In this document: positions 11,724-22,216 of the stretch, one piece after another
How positions within the stretch are numbered: position 1 is the first letter of the stretch
Layout of the letters: each line of letters starts with the position of its first letter
NCBI GenBank assembly: GCA_036874045.1
Contig: CM072344.1
Span: 11,442,501-11,506,500, forward strand
Reading direction: 5' to 3'
Length of the DNA stretch: 64,000 nucleotides
Origin: Cymodocea nodosa
Lineage: Eukaryota; Streptophyta; Magnoliopsida; Alismatales; Cymodoceaceae
The notes under the pieces: generated by a model
The model's database searches: none
What the model was told of the DNA's origin: nothing
The model's input: only the letters and a program-made list of their open reading frames with translations
Translations under genes and position numbers: made by a program

Positions 11724-12089
11724 ATTTGTGTACCTACAAAACAGTTAAAAAGAGATTTTATCTCTTAGAACCTATTTTTGAGTGAGTCCAAGAATTTTAA
11801 AGAGAGTCATATCAGAATAATCAATATTTTTAAACTTCAACTTATCTATTTTTTGATAATTATTCCTACGTTTATTCCTCTTAATGTTGTAATTATCAGA
11901 ACATTTATCTCTATGTAAACTAGAGTTGAAATTTTCATTTCTAACATTATTTGATTGTTGATCCCAATATCCAATATTTTTTAAATATGAAGAAAACTAA
12001 TCAAAAATATTAAAATTCTCAAATGACTTAGCCTGATTTTTTTGAAAATTTCTATTGAAATTCTTACATCGTGTGCTATCATTTATATG

Positions 12090-13013
12090 CTACATTTTAT
12101 CAATTTGCATATATTTATCTCCCTTTTTAATCACACACAGAATAGTTTTTCTTCTATTATTCTTAGTACTGGAAATAAGGACATTATTTTTAGTGTTACT
12201 ATTATGCAATACATAATTTTCAAAAGATGCATCATGTAAACCAATACCATGTTTTTCTACATTTGATATTTTACTAATAAGTTCATTTGTTATAGTTTGA
12301 CTATTATTCCATTTACTTAATGTAACCTTTTGATCGCAAACCTTAATCTTTAACATATCAATTTCTGAATTTAAATCAATAATAGTCAGTTTTAGTTTTT
12401 CAATTTCACAAATCATTTTATTTTTATTAGCAATTAAATTTTCACAATTAGCATGCAATTTTCTTTCTATTACGGTAAACTTTAAAATTTCCTATGCATG
12501 TTTTTGCTTTTCTTCTTTAAATTTATTCAACGTAGAGTTCATAAAATCAATCTTATTTTCAGATTCATCTAGCATTTTCCTAGTCTTCTTTCCTTCTATT
12601 TTTACTTTCTTATATTTTCTAGCTAGTTTATTGTATTCAACAAGTAATCTATCAAAACTAGCATTTGGATCAAAAGATACCTCACTAGATTTTGCCATGA
12701 GGCATACGTTTACTAGATTTTTTTCTGAATCTGATCTTGATGAGGATTCATTGTCTGATGTTGAATCCTTTGTTTCTTCAGTTTGTGAAGCTGAAGAGTC
12801 ATCCCATGTCACTTTAAGAGCACTTCTCTTTCTGAATTTCTTATTCTTGAAATTCCTTCTCGAATTCTTCTTATCTTTATTGAGGAGACAATCAATTTGA
12901 AAGTGGCCTAGCCTATTGCACTTGTAGCATATGATTTTGTCTTTCATGAATGACTTCTTCTCCATATCTCTAGATGTCTTTGTTGACCTGAAGTTCCTAC
13001 GTTTCTTCAACAA
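12090..13013 (-). pseudogene. CA-2 gag: knuckle and coiled tail
   Basis: From 13013 the minus strand gives the second occurrence of the knuckle region (CYKCNRLGHFQIDC), a basic stretch, a WDDSSASQTEETKDS acidic-serine segment, MAKSSEVSFDPNASFDRLL, and the coiled tail to about 12090. A stop lies between the parts ending at 12492 and starting at 12458. The region upstream (13664-13103) repeats the knuckle, so this part of gag is duplicated. Confidence 0.72.
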
Positions 13014-13021
13014 ACTTCTAA

Positions 13022-13104
13022 ATCATATGCTACAAGTGCAACAGGCTGGGTCACTTTCAAACTGATTGTCCCCTCAACAAAGTGAAGAAACAAAGGATTC
13101 AACA
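13022..13104 (+). other. Small inverted gag segment between two minus gag copies
   Basis: About 80 bases here read in the plus direction as the knuckle region (atatgctacaagtgcaacag, then cccctcaacaaagtgaagaa), whereas the flanks on both sides read as the same region on the minus strand. The segment also skips from the knuckle directly to the EETKDST part, so it has an internal deletion. Confidence 0.65.
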
Positions 13105-13664
13105 AAGTCATTAGTGATCTTGAAATTCCTCCTCAAATTCTTCTTATCTTTGTTGAGGGGACAATCAGTTTGAAAGTGACCCAACCTATTGCACTTGTAA
13201 CATATGATTTTGTCTTTCAAGAATGACTTCTTCTCCATATCTCCAAATGTCTTTGCTAACCTGAAGTTCCTACGTTTCTTCAACAGACTTCTAAATTTTC
13301 TAGTCAACAATAATAAATCATCATCAGAATCACTAATGACTTCTGAGACTTTATCAACCTCAAAAGCCAGATCCCTTCTAGGATTCTTCCCTTTTGGATC
13401 TAAATGTTGTACTTCATAGGCTGTCAAATTGCCTATGAGATCATCAAGAGTATATGTATTTAAATCTTTGGACTGTTCAATAGATGTCGTCTTTTGAGCC
13501 CAAATTTTAGTCAAAGATCTAAGGATCTTTCTTACCAAGTCTTTTTCCTCGAATTTATTGCCTAAAGATTTTAATGAATTTACAATCTCAAGAAAACGGG
13601 AAAACATATCGAAGATACATTCATTTTCATGCATTTTAAAAAACTCATATTTATGTACTAACAT
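13103..13664 (-). pseudogene. CA-2 gag core with CCHC knuckle
   Basis: Starts at 13664 with MLVHKYEFFKMHENECIFDM, typical of the UBN2-type copia gag, continues through FEEKDLVRKILRSLTKIW and TLDDLIGNLTAYEVQ, and ends with the knuckle CYKCNRLGHFQTDC before breaking at the inverted mini-segment. It closely matches CA-3 gag at 15416-15960. The upstream part is separated by the CA-3 insertion. Confidence 0.78.
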
Positions 13665-13723
13665 ATTAATCTTAGATTCTGTGTCTTGGTTAGTACCTTC
13701 GTTGGCAATTTCTAATGCATGCC

Positions 13724-13728
13724 ATATC
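13724..13728. repeat. Target-site duplication of CA-3 (left)
   Basis: ATATC directly before the LTR start, repeated at 17875-17879 directly after the LTR end. Removing the element and one copy restores the CA-2 gag reading across the junction. Confidence 0.9.
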
Positions 13729-14948
13729 TGTTAGGTATTTAATTTTGAAGATGTATGCTTTATTAACGTATTTATATAAGTCTACATAATATTCCCTAAG
13801 TATATTTCTATAAGTATAATAATTAATAGATTATCAGAAAGTTTCATTTTTATGTTGGATAAATTAAAGATTTCCGAAGAGCTAGATTTGCAATAGTTAA
13901 ACTTTCAGATAGTTAACGTTTCATTTTTGTTGAATACTTTATGTTAAAAACTTGTATAGTTAAGTTATCTGTACGTGTGTTTTTAATGTTTTAAGTTGTC
14001 ATGTGTTTTCCATGTGCATTCGGTAATGAAAATTTGAATAGTTAGATAACTGTTTGAGTTTTTATATGCATGGATAGATAACTGTTCAAGTTTTATAAAA
14101 GAACTAACGAATAGATAAGTTTCCTTGTTTAGTCACGTGTTTTGCAAGTGCAAAAACTCGAAGAGTTAAAGGATAAGTGTTCGAGTATTGACAAGAGTTA
14201 AAGGATAAATGTTCGACTAAATCGAAGACTTAGAAGATATTCTACAAGACTCCAGGAAGATAAAATTTCGGCGAATCTACAAGTGGAGATCGTGGAAACT
14301 CAGATTGTCAGTGAAGAAAGTGGAAATTTAAATAGAAAGTAATTTAGATTAAAGAGAAAATTAGTACGTGGATTATGGATTATGGATTGTGGATCAAGTG
14401 CAAGAACATGCTGAACGTGAAAGACAACAGAGTTCGACTACAAATAGAGAGTACGAGCTACATTACAACAGAGGATCCCAATCTCAAAAACCAAGTCTGA
14501 ATATTCAATCTGGATCCCTAACTGAAAGGTTAAGTTTGAATATTCATATTCTGAAAAGTTCTCTAACATCAGAAGAAGTTCGAAATTCCAAGCAATTTTA
14601 GAAAAGGAGCTGCAAATGCAAGAAGTCTGGAAATTCGACAACTAGAGAAGAAGAGATATAGAAGCTGAGCAAAGAGAAAGAAAAGAGCTGTGTGCATAAA
14701 GATCAGGTTTTATACAATTCAAAATTAGTTTCGAAAAAGAGCTTTGTTTTCCTATTTGAATTGTATATCAAAAATTACTGTATCAAAACCGTCAAGAAGG
14801 GAATTGAGCTGAAAAGATATTGTAAATTCTGTCTTGAAATAAAAGAATAGAATTTCATTTACGAGTGTTTTGTGCTCTTATTTTATCTGCTAGTTTAATT
14901 ACTAAAGACACAATTCACCCCCTCTCTTGTGATGCAGACGATCCTACA
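13729..14948 (+). repeat. CA-3 5' LTR
   Basis: 1,220 bp from TGTTAGGTATTTAATTTTGA to gcagacgatcctaca. The block at about 13890-14225 is strongly similar to G1 LTR positions 18540-18900. The end, tcaccccctctcttgtgatg, is typical of copia LTR ends and recurs in CB and, in decayed form, CE. Confidence 0.92.
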
Positions 14949-14950
14949 AC

Positions 14951-14962
14951 TGGTATCAGAGC
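14951..14962 (+). promoter_or_regulatory. CA-3 primer binding site (initiator tRNA-Met)
   Basis: TGGTATCAGAGC, two bases after the LTR end; the standard copia primer site complementary to the 3' end of initiator tRNA-Met. It is unmutated. Confidence 0.95.
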
Positions 14963-15052
14963 ATTTTAAACTATTTAAAGCATTCAAAAGCCTTCACTTC
15001 TCTATTTAGGAATTGGTTTTTCCTGTCATTTACTTCGGATCATCTGTTTAAA

Positions 15053-17065
15053 ATGGATAATTCTGAAATCTTAGTTATGACTGAAGGACAGACCACTAAT
15101 CATCCTCCTATGTTTGAAGGTAGCAATTATAGCTATTGGAAATATAGGATGAAAGTATTTTTTCAATCAATCGATTTCAAATTATGGCATATAATTAGCA
15201 ATCCTATAGTGTTAGTTACGACTCCATATGATACTTGGACTTTTGATGAAAAGGAGCGAATGACACTGAATGCTAAAGGTTTAAACATCTTGTTTTGTGC
15301 TTTATCTCATGATCAATTTAATAAAGTTTCTACATATTAAACTACATATGAGATATGGCATGCATTAGAAGTTGCCAACGAAGGTACTAATCAGGTCAAG
15401 GAATCTAAGATCAATATGTTAGTACATAAATATGAGCTTTTTAAAATGCACGAAAATGAATGTATCTCTGACATGTTTTCCCGTTTTCTTGAGATTGTAA
15501 ATTCATTAAAATCTTTAAGCAAGAAATTCGAGGAAAAAGACTTAGTAAGAAAGATCCTTAGATCTTTAACTAAAATTTGGGCTCAAAAGACAACATCTAT
15601 TGAAGAGTCCAAAGACTTAAATACATATACTCTTGATGATCTCATAGGAAATCTAATAGCCTATGAAGTACAACATTTAGATCCAAAAAGGAAAAATCCT
15701 AGAAGGGATCTGGCTTTTGAGGTCGATAAAGTCTCAGAAGTCACTAGTGATTCTAATGATGATTTATTGTTGTTGACCAGAAAATTTAGAAATCTATTGA
15801 AGAAATGCAGGAACTTCAGGTCAGCAAAGACATTTGGAGATATGGAGAAGAAGTCATTCACGAAAGACAAAAGTATATGCTACAAGTGCAACAGGCCAGG
15901 TCACTTTCAAACTGATTGTCTTCTCAACAAAGATAAGAAGAATTCGAGGAGGAATTTCAGGAATAAGAAATTCAGAAAGAGAAGGGCGCTTAAAGTGACA
16001 TGAGATGACTCTTCAGCTTCACAAAGTGAAGAAACAAAGGATTCAACATTAGACAATGAATCCTCATCAACATCAGATTTAGAAGAAAATCTAGCAAATG
16101 TATGCTTTATGGCAAAATCCAGTGAGGTATCCTTTGATCAAAATGCTAATTTTGATAGTTTTGATGGATTACTTGTTGAATACAATAGACTGGCCAGAAA
16201 ATATAAGAAAGTAAAAATAGAAAGAAAGGACACTAGGAAAATGCTAGATGAATCTGAAAATAAGATTGATTTTCTAAACTCTACCTTAAATAAATTTAAA
16301 GAAGAAAATCAAAGGCATGCACAGGAAATTTTAAAGTTCACTGCTATAGAAAGAAAATTGCATGCTAATTGTGAAAATTTAATTGCTGATAAGAAGAAAA
16401 TGATTTGTGAAATTGAAAAACTGGAATTGACTATTACTGATTTAAATTCAGAAATTGATGTGTTAAAGATTAAAGTCTGCGATCAAAATGCTATATTAAG
16501 TAAATGGAATAATAGTCAAACTTTAACAAATGAACTCAGTAGTAAAATATCAAATGTAGAAAAACATGGTATTGGTTTACACGATGCATCTTCTGAAAAT
16601 TATATATTACATGATGGTACTGCTAAAAATAATGTCTTTATTTCCAGTATTAAGAATAATAAGAGAAAAACTATTCCGTGTATAATCAAAAAGGGAGGAA
16701 AATATGTGTAAATTGATGAAATGCAGCAAATAAATGATATCACATGATACAAGAATTTCAAAAGAAATCTTCAGAAGAATCAAGCTAAGACATTTGAGAA
16801 TTTTAATATTCTTGATCAATTTTCTTCATATTTAAAGAATATCGGATATTGGAAATCAAATAATATCATAAAGGAAAATTTCAACTTTGGTTTTCATGGA
16901 GATAAATGTTCTGATAATTATAACACTAAGAGAAAGAAACGCAAAAATAATTATCAGAAAATAGTTAAGTTGAAGTCTAAAAATATGGATTATTTTGATA
17001 TGACTCTCTCTAAAATTCTTGGACTCACTCAAAAATGGGTTCCAAGAGATAAAATCTCTTTTTGA
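15053..17065 (+). pseudogene. CA-3 gag
   Basis: ATG at 15053 opens a 671-codon frame: N-terminal MDNSEILVMTEGQTTNH, then SNYSYWKYRMKVF and LWHIISNP typical of copia gag, the UBN2 core (KYELFKMHENECISDMFSRF), a CCHC knuckle (CYKCNRPGHFQTDC near 15880-15921), a basic stretch, an acidic serine segment and a long coiled tail ending in QKWVPRDKISF and TGA at 17063. In-frame stops occur at 15338, 16001 (TGA where the other copies read Trp), 16709 and about 16746. It would form the capsid; as it stands it is inactive. It is the best copy of family CA gag in the window. Confidence 0.88.
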
Positions 17066-17091
17066 CTATTTTTTAGGTACACAAATCAAAA

Positions 17092-17390
17092 TGGATAATG
17101 GATAGTGGAGCATCCAGCCACATGACTGGAGATATATGATTACTTACAGAAATAACAAAGACCAAGAACAGATAAGTTACCTTTGGAAATAAAAGCAAAA
17201 TAAATATCCTTGGGTCTGGCAAGGTTCAAGTAACTGAGAAATGTTTTATAAATGATGTCTTATTAGTTGAAAACTTAGGTTTTAATTTGTTGAGTGTTCC
17301 TGTTTTAATGAAGATTTACAGAGTAATTTTTGAAAAAGATTCCTATAAAATTATGGACATGACTACAAACGAAATTTTATTCACTACATT
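17092..17390 (+). pseudogene. CA-3 truncated protease
   Basis: WIMDSGASSHMTGDI begins at 17092 in the -1 frame relative to gag and continues through FGNKSKINILGSGKVQV and LVENLGFNLLSVPVL toward MDMTTNEILF, where the sequence crosses into LTR DNA. The DSGA catalytic motif of copia protease is intact but stops follow closely. Everything downstream in pol is deleted. Confidence 0.8.
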
Positions 17391-17874
17391 ATAAAAGAGG
17401 ATCCCAATCTCAAAAATCAAGTCTGAATATTCAATCTAGATCCCTAACTAAAAAGTTAAGTTTGAATATTCATATTCTGAAAAGTTCTCCAACATCAAAG
17501 GAAGTTCGAAATTCCAAGCAATTTTAGAAAAGGTGCTACAAACGCAAGAAGTCTGGAAATTCGACAACTAGAGAAGAAGAGATACAGAAGCTAAGCAAAG
17601 AGAAAGAAAAGAGTTGTGTGCATAAAGATCAGGTTTTATATAATTCAAAATTAACTGTTCAAAAGAGCTTTGTTTTCCTATTTGAATTATATATCAAAAA
17701 TTACTGTATCAAAACCGTTAAGAAGGGAATTGAGTTGAAAAGATATTGTAAATTCTGTCTTGAAATAAAAGAATAGAATTTCATTTACAAGTGTTTTGTG
17801 CTCTTGTTTTATCTGCTAGCTTAACTACTAAAGACACAATTCACCCCCCCTCTTGTGATACAAACGATCCTACA
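17391..17874 (+). repeat. CA-3 truncated 3' LTR
   Basis: Matches 5' LTR positions from about 14459 to 14948, with scattered transitions, and ends in cgatcctaca at 17874. The U3 part is missing. The join shares a short microhomology (ctacat) between the pol sequence and the LTR. Confidence 0.88.
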
Positions 17875-17969
17875 ATATCTCATATGTAGTTTGATATGCA
17901 AAAACTTTGTTAAATTGATTATAAGATAAAGCACAAAATAAGATGTTTAAACCTTTAGTATTCAATATC
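17875..17969 (-). pseudogene. CA-2 gag N-terminal part
   Basis: On the minus strand the sequence reads LNAKGLNILFCALS-like gag, continuing into YEIWHALE across the CA-3 insertion site. It is cut at 17969 by the start of the G1-plus LTR. The bases adjoining that LTR, atatc, may be the target copy of G1-plus, but the matching copy has been lost with the deleted right end. Confidence 0.75.
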
Positions 17970-19065
17970 TGTTTAGAATGAAAAAGTGCATAATATTAAC
18001 GGTTAAATGATGGTTAATTTCATAATATTTAGCTTATCATATAAGAATAAGTCATTATGTTATAATTACACTGTTATATACTTTAATGAAAGAATCTGCA
18101 TAATTTCAAGAAATTAGCATTAATTAAGTACATTTCTAAACTGTCGGTGAATTACAAGCTTTGAAATTCTTAAATATCTGAATTTTCTATTATTTCGGAG
18201 AGTTATATTGCATGTACCAGATAGTTATGTTTTTAACGATAGAAGAATATTTTATTATTTCCTAGAGTGCACGTGTTGAAATCATAATGCATGACTTAAG
18301 TGGATTTTTAGTAAGTTATCTGCTAACTATCCGAAATGCATCTAGCATCGGATAGTTAAGGTTTGTAAGTATCCAAAATATCTGAACTTGTTAAGTTAGA
18401 TTTATGCACATGTTGAATTTAAATGCTTTAGTATATCATGTGAGATGCACATGTTTAACTCGTTAAGTTAGCATAACTATATGCGTTGAGTTACTTGAAT
18501 ATACATTAAGGTAACACGTTTTGTTATGCAGAAATAGGAAAAGTAAACTTTCGGATAGTTAACGTTTTGGTTTTGTCGAAGAGTTATGTTAAAAACTCGT
18601 ATAGTTAAGTTATTTGCACGTGTGTTTTTAATGTTTTAAGTTGTCATGTTTTCCATGTGCGTTCGGTAACGAAAATCGAAGAGTTAGATAACTGTTCGAG
18701 TTTTATATACATGAATAGATAATTGTTCAAGTTTTATACACATAGATGGATAACTATTTGAGTTTTATAAAGTAACGAACAGATAAGTTTTCTTGGTTAG
18801 TCATGTGTTTTGTAAGTGCAAAAAACTCGAAGAGTTACAGATAAGTGTTCAAGTTTTTACAGGACTTAAAGGATAAGTGTTCGACTAAAACGAAGACTAA
18901 TATGTCACTATAATAGTTACAGAAACAGAACATTCGAAGGAAAATCACGATTACACGTATCACGTAGGAATTCACTCGTAGAATGAAGAAGAAATCACCA
19001 TCGTTGATGTAAATGAAGGAAATCCAACTGATCATTTAAGTAGAAGCAGTTACTACATAAAGAAA

Positions 19066-19073
19066 TATAAAAG
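19066..19073 (+). promoter_or_regulatory. TATA box of the G1 LTR
   Basis: TATAAAAG within agaaatataaaagaagaaga. The same box is kept in the 3' LTR (34113-34120) and in G1-minus (40088-40095, minus strand). Transcription would start near 19100. Confidence 0.65.
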
Positions 19074-19879
19074 AAGAAGAGGAAGATAAAGACAGTGTGT
19101 GTGTAGAGGTGGAGGACCATGCTAACTGCAGGCAACGTCGAAAGTTCCTTGAAGCTCCACACCACCACCAAAATCACTAACCATCGGAGGTTAGTGAGGA
19201 TACTTTCCTGATGTCAGGTCGATTCCGAGCCAAACACGGTGCCTGACAACCATTGTGAGGAGTGATCGCGTCACAGGAAGGGAAACCATTTTCACCAAGC
19301 ACCGACTCAAATCTTAGGAGATCGTAAAGCTTCTAGCCTTGGTTTCAGGTTGATGGCAGTTTACTGAAGAGAAGATCATCTTACAATTCTAGATTCGCAA
19401 TTCTATAGGGAGAGGAGGCAAGATTGTAAGTGATTAAGCTTTTAGTAGTGTAATCACGTCGCATGTAGTGACGAAAGTTTTTACTGTCGATAGAGATTTT
19501 TACATTTCACCTTTCATTCATCTTCAGGAACATATCAATACAAAAATACCAAAAACAACAAATTATCTGTGTTTACATTTAGTATTTAAGTGTTGTATTA
19601 TTTGTTTTGTATCGTGATTAATGTTATCATTGTCAGTATTGTGAATGTTTTATGTTTGTTTGATTTAGAAAATAGAAAATAGTTTTACAGTTTATTGAAA
19701 TTGATTCGTTCCAAATACTTACAGATTTTAATGGTTACTGTTTGAAATATCTGAATGTTAGTATTGCTTAATGATAAATCTAATATTAACTGATATTGAA
19801 GAGCTTAATTGATGTTAGTTACAATCTGTGGAACCACCCAATTGTTGGCCAAATTGCTCTATAAATAGTAGTATTTAAC

Positions 19880-19987
19880 TAGAAAGATAGGCTCGTGGAG
19901 TTAACTTAAGTCCACGAAGTTAGTCTGTTGAGTTAATCATAACTCCACGAACTTTGTCCGTTGTGTTAACTGTAACTCAACGGAGTG
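19880..19987 (+). repeat. GTTGAGTTA/TAACTCAAC hairpin cluster in G1 U5
   Basis: Several inverted repeats: for example ccgttgtgtta at 19958-19968, loop actg, then taactcaacgg at 19973-19983, an 11-base stem with one mismatch. The same units recur in the spacers of G1 at 25060-25215, 28083-28205, 30005-30055 and 31608-31665. Confidence 0.75.
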
Positions 19988-20243
19988 CTTAACTAAACAC
20001 ATAAACTCCAATATAAAAATTGAAACAGTACACAATTCTTAGTCAATCTCTGTGGGATCGACCTGTACTTGCACACAAATACAATATACACTATGCACTT
20101 GCAGTTAAAATACAAATTGGAATTAATATCTAATTTGTGTGAAAGGTTGTTTGTTTACTTCTAAAAGTAATCATTGATAAAGGCATAAAGACAAACCAAT
20201 ACAAGTTTTTTGATTTAACCTTTCACATCCAAGACAAGTTTTG

Positions 20244-20261
20244 TGGCACCATTGTTGAGGA
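20244..20261 (+). promoter_or_regulatory. G1 primer binding site, tRNA-Asp type, decayed
   Basis: TGGCACCATTGTTGAGGA, 16 bases after the LTR end. Against the tRNA-Asp-type site as I recall it (TGGCGCCGTTGCCGGGGA) there are five changes, all C-to-T or G-to-A. This pattern fits deamination of methylated cytosines. Confidence 0.75.
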
Positions 20262-20342
20262 TTGAGAAGCTAAGCAATTGTGAGTGCTGTTTTGTTTTAA
20301 TAGCAGGAGGAGTGTTGTGTGTTTTATTCTATAATTGAGAAT

Positions 20343-21329
20343 ATGGCATATGCTTATGCTCAAAGATTTCTGAAACCTGTAGTTAGCATATGTGAATTCT
20401 GCAATTTAGAAGGTCACGACATCTCTGATTGTTTGAAATTGAGACGGTTGTAGATGGTTAGATCACATAAACAACAAATGAATTATATTCAATATAATAG
20501 AGTTGAGTATGAAAATCCTATAGTTTACCCAACTAATGGTCAGCATAGAATGTATAATATGTTGAGAGACACGGAAGTTTGGGATAGGTATGATAGATTG
20601 GAGCGTAGCTTAGAGCAAAACATGGACAAACTGGAACAATATATGTGTCAACAACAAGAAATCAACCAATTAAACTATAAGGAAGCATATTCAGAACCTA
20701 AAATTGATATTATTTATGAAACTGAAAAAACTATAATGAAAATCGATCAAAAATTGAATGCAATGAGATTAGATGATTTGGAAAAAAAATTAAAAGCATT
20801 GGACAAATATACAATGAAATTACAAGTTATGCAATAGGAAAACACAAATGAAAACTTTACCATTTCAAATTTGCATAATTTGCAAGACATACAGAAAAAA
20901 GAAAATGCCAATGCAATAGAATTTAAAGAATGCAATTTAAAACTAAAAATAGTTGAAGATCATAAGCACGAAAATGAAATACAAGAACATCATGAAAGTA
21001 ATGAAAATCTGGAAGATGTATGTATAACATTAAGATCTAAAACAGATATACCACCAAGAATTCAACAAGAAAATGACATGAAGGTGGATCAAAACAAAAA
21101 TCAAAATGATAATGAAAATATAATATCTAAAAATTTAGAAGTCAATGAAGAAAAATCTGAATCTGAAAATGAGACTAAAAATGATCAAACAAATGAAATG
21201 AAAGATAAAGAATCTTTTAAATCACAATCACTAGCACCCTATCCTAAAAGATTACAACAAACATTTCCTGAAAAAAAGAAAAAATTAGAGAAATTTTTGA
21301 AAACGTACAAGTTAACATTCCTTTGTTAG
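20343..21329 (+). pseudogene. G1 zinc-knuckle protein, 5' part of the pol frame
   Basis: From the ATG at 20343: MAYAYAQRFLKPVV, then a CCHC knuckle (CEFCNLEGHDISDC), then an in-frame TAG at 20451, a lysine/glutamate-rich linker with coiled-coil character, a TAG at about 20835, and LTFLC with a stop at 21329. All parts share one frame. A similar start with knuckles opens G2 at 6852. The capsid part normally found upstream of the knuckle in Athila-type gag is absent here and appears instead at 28556. Confidence 0.8.
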
Positions 21330-21790
21330 ACTTATTGCAAAAAATGCCACCTTGTGCTAAATTTCTTAAGGATTGGTGTACTAAGAAAAGAGAGTGAAAA
21401 GTTTTAAGAAAAGTCTTTTTAGCTGAGCAAAGTAGTTCCCTATTTCTGCCACAAATTCCTAAAAAGTTATCTGATCTTGGAATCCCTGTTATATCATGCA
21501 CCATAGGAAATACCATTCTAGAAAGAACTTTAATAGACCTAGGTGCAGGTATAAATGTAATGCCGAGTGATATATTTGCATCCTTAGGATTAGAAGGCTT
21601 AATCCCTACTAGGACAGTTATTCAATTAGTTGATAGAAGTATAAGATACCCTAGAGGAAAAATAGAGGATGTCCTAATTAAAATCAAAAACTTCATATAT
21701 CCTATTGATATTGAAATTTTGGATTCCCAACAAATTAAGCATCAAAATCATAACACATCTTTAATTTTGTGAAGACCATTCTTAGCAACA
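21330..21790 (+). pseudogene. G1 aspartic protease region
   Basis: Retropepsin-like region with LIDLGAGINVMPSDIF near 21530-21580, then GLEGLIPTRTVIQLVDRSIRYPRGKIEDVLIK (read in pieces) to a stop at 21772, followed by RPFLATSKVVINC. It closely parallels the G2 protease. The usual D-T/S-G triad reads DLGA, as in G2. Stops and frame changes make it inactive. Confidence 0.8.
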
Positions 21791-21799
21791 TCAAAGGTT

Positions 21800-22216
21800 G
21801 TTATAAATTGTAAAACTGGAGTAATGAAGTTAGTATATGGTAATGAGGATACTCAATTAAACATTTTCAAACCAAAAAAGTTTGAGGAGTTAGAAATATC
21901 CTTACATACTATAGACTTTTTAGAGGATGAAGGAGATATACTAGATGATGTGATTCAAGAAGAACTAAATAGGCAACTAAGTTTTGAAAATTTAGGAGAA
22001 AGAGAAACCTTAAATATAGAAGGAGATCAAGAAGAAAATGAAAATGTTCAGTTAGGAGCTCTAGCTTCTAATAGGCAACATTTAAATTTAAAACATTTGC
22101 CTCCTGAATTAACCTATATATTTCTTAAAGAAAAACGAACATGCCCAATCATTATTGCTTTAGATTTAGAAGAGAATCAAATTGCTAAATTAGAGAGTGT
22201 ATATAGACTATAGAAA
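21800..22216 (+). pseudogene. G1 linker between protease and reverse transcriptase
   Basis: Acidic stretch (GVMKLVYGNEDTQLNIF, then FLEDEGDILDDVIQEELNRQ) and the start of the RT-connecting region (LNLKHLPPELTYIFLKEKRT, CPIIIALDLEENQIAKLE). It ends where about 100 codons seen in G2 (the GWTMVDIKGISP to WVSPIQVV part) are missing; the join is at about 22195-22200, inside the tgtatatagactatagaaag string. Confidence 0.75.

Larger units (their letters stand above)
10799..13723 (-). mobile_element. CA-2: minus-strand CA fragment, part 1
   Basis: From 13723 down to 10799 the minus strand reads gag core, knuckle, coiled gag, protease, GAG-pre-integrase and integrase of family CA. It ends within integrase (ITSSLQEM-like region near 10805) against RNase H of CA-1. 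The gag start continues at 17875-17969 on the far side of CA-3, and its 5' LTR is probably the fragment at 34174-34500 on the far side of G1-plus. Confidence 0.8.
13729..17874 (+). mobile_element. CA-3: SIRE-like copia deletion derivative
   Basis: Complete insertion of 4,146 bp with a 5-bp duplication ATATC. It has a full 5' LTR, initiator tRNA-Met primer site, gag, and the start of protease. Then a single junction near 17390 jumps from the region after protease into the middle of the 3' LTR, deleting integrase, reverse transcriptase, RNase H and the 5' part of the 3' LTR. Since the duplications and the full 5' LTR survive, the deletion probably happened after integration. The element lies within the gag gene of CA-2, so it is the younger of the two. 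Confidence 0.9.
17970..20227 (+). repeat. G1-plus 5' LTR
   Basis: 2,258 bp from TGTTTAGAATGAAAAAGTGC to aacctttcaca. The end was fixed by comparison with the G1-minus LTR, where similarity also stops at tttcaca. U3 includes a block like the CB LTR (about 18405-18530) and a block like the CA LTR (about 18540-18900). A TATA box is at 19066-19073. The U5 part carries GTTGAGTTA hairpins (19880-19987) and the conserved tgtgggatcgacctgtactt motif. Confidence 0.9.

Noticed and set aside
20747-20935. Minus-strand ORFs over G1 and copia coding regions
   Set aside because: They are antisense shadows of plus-strand gag or pol sequence with no motif of their own.
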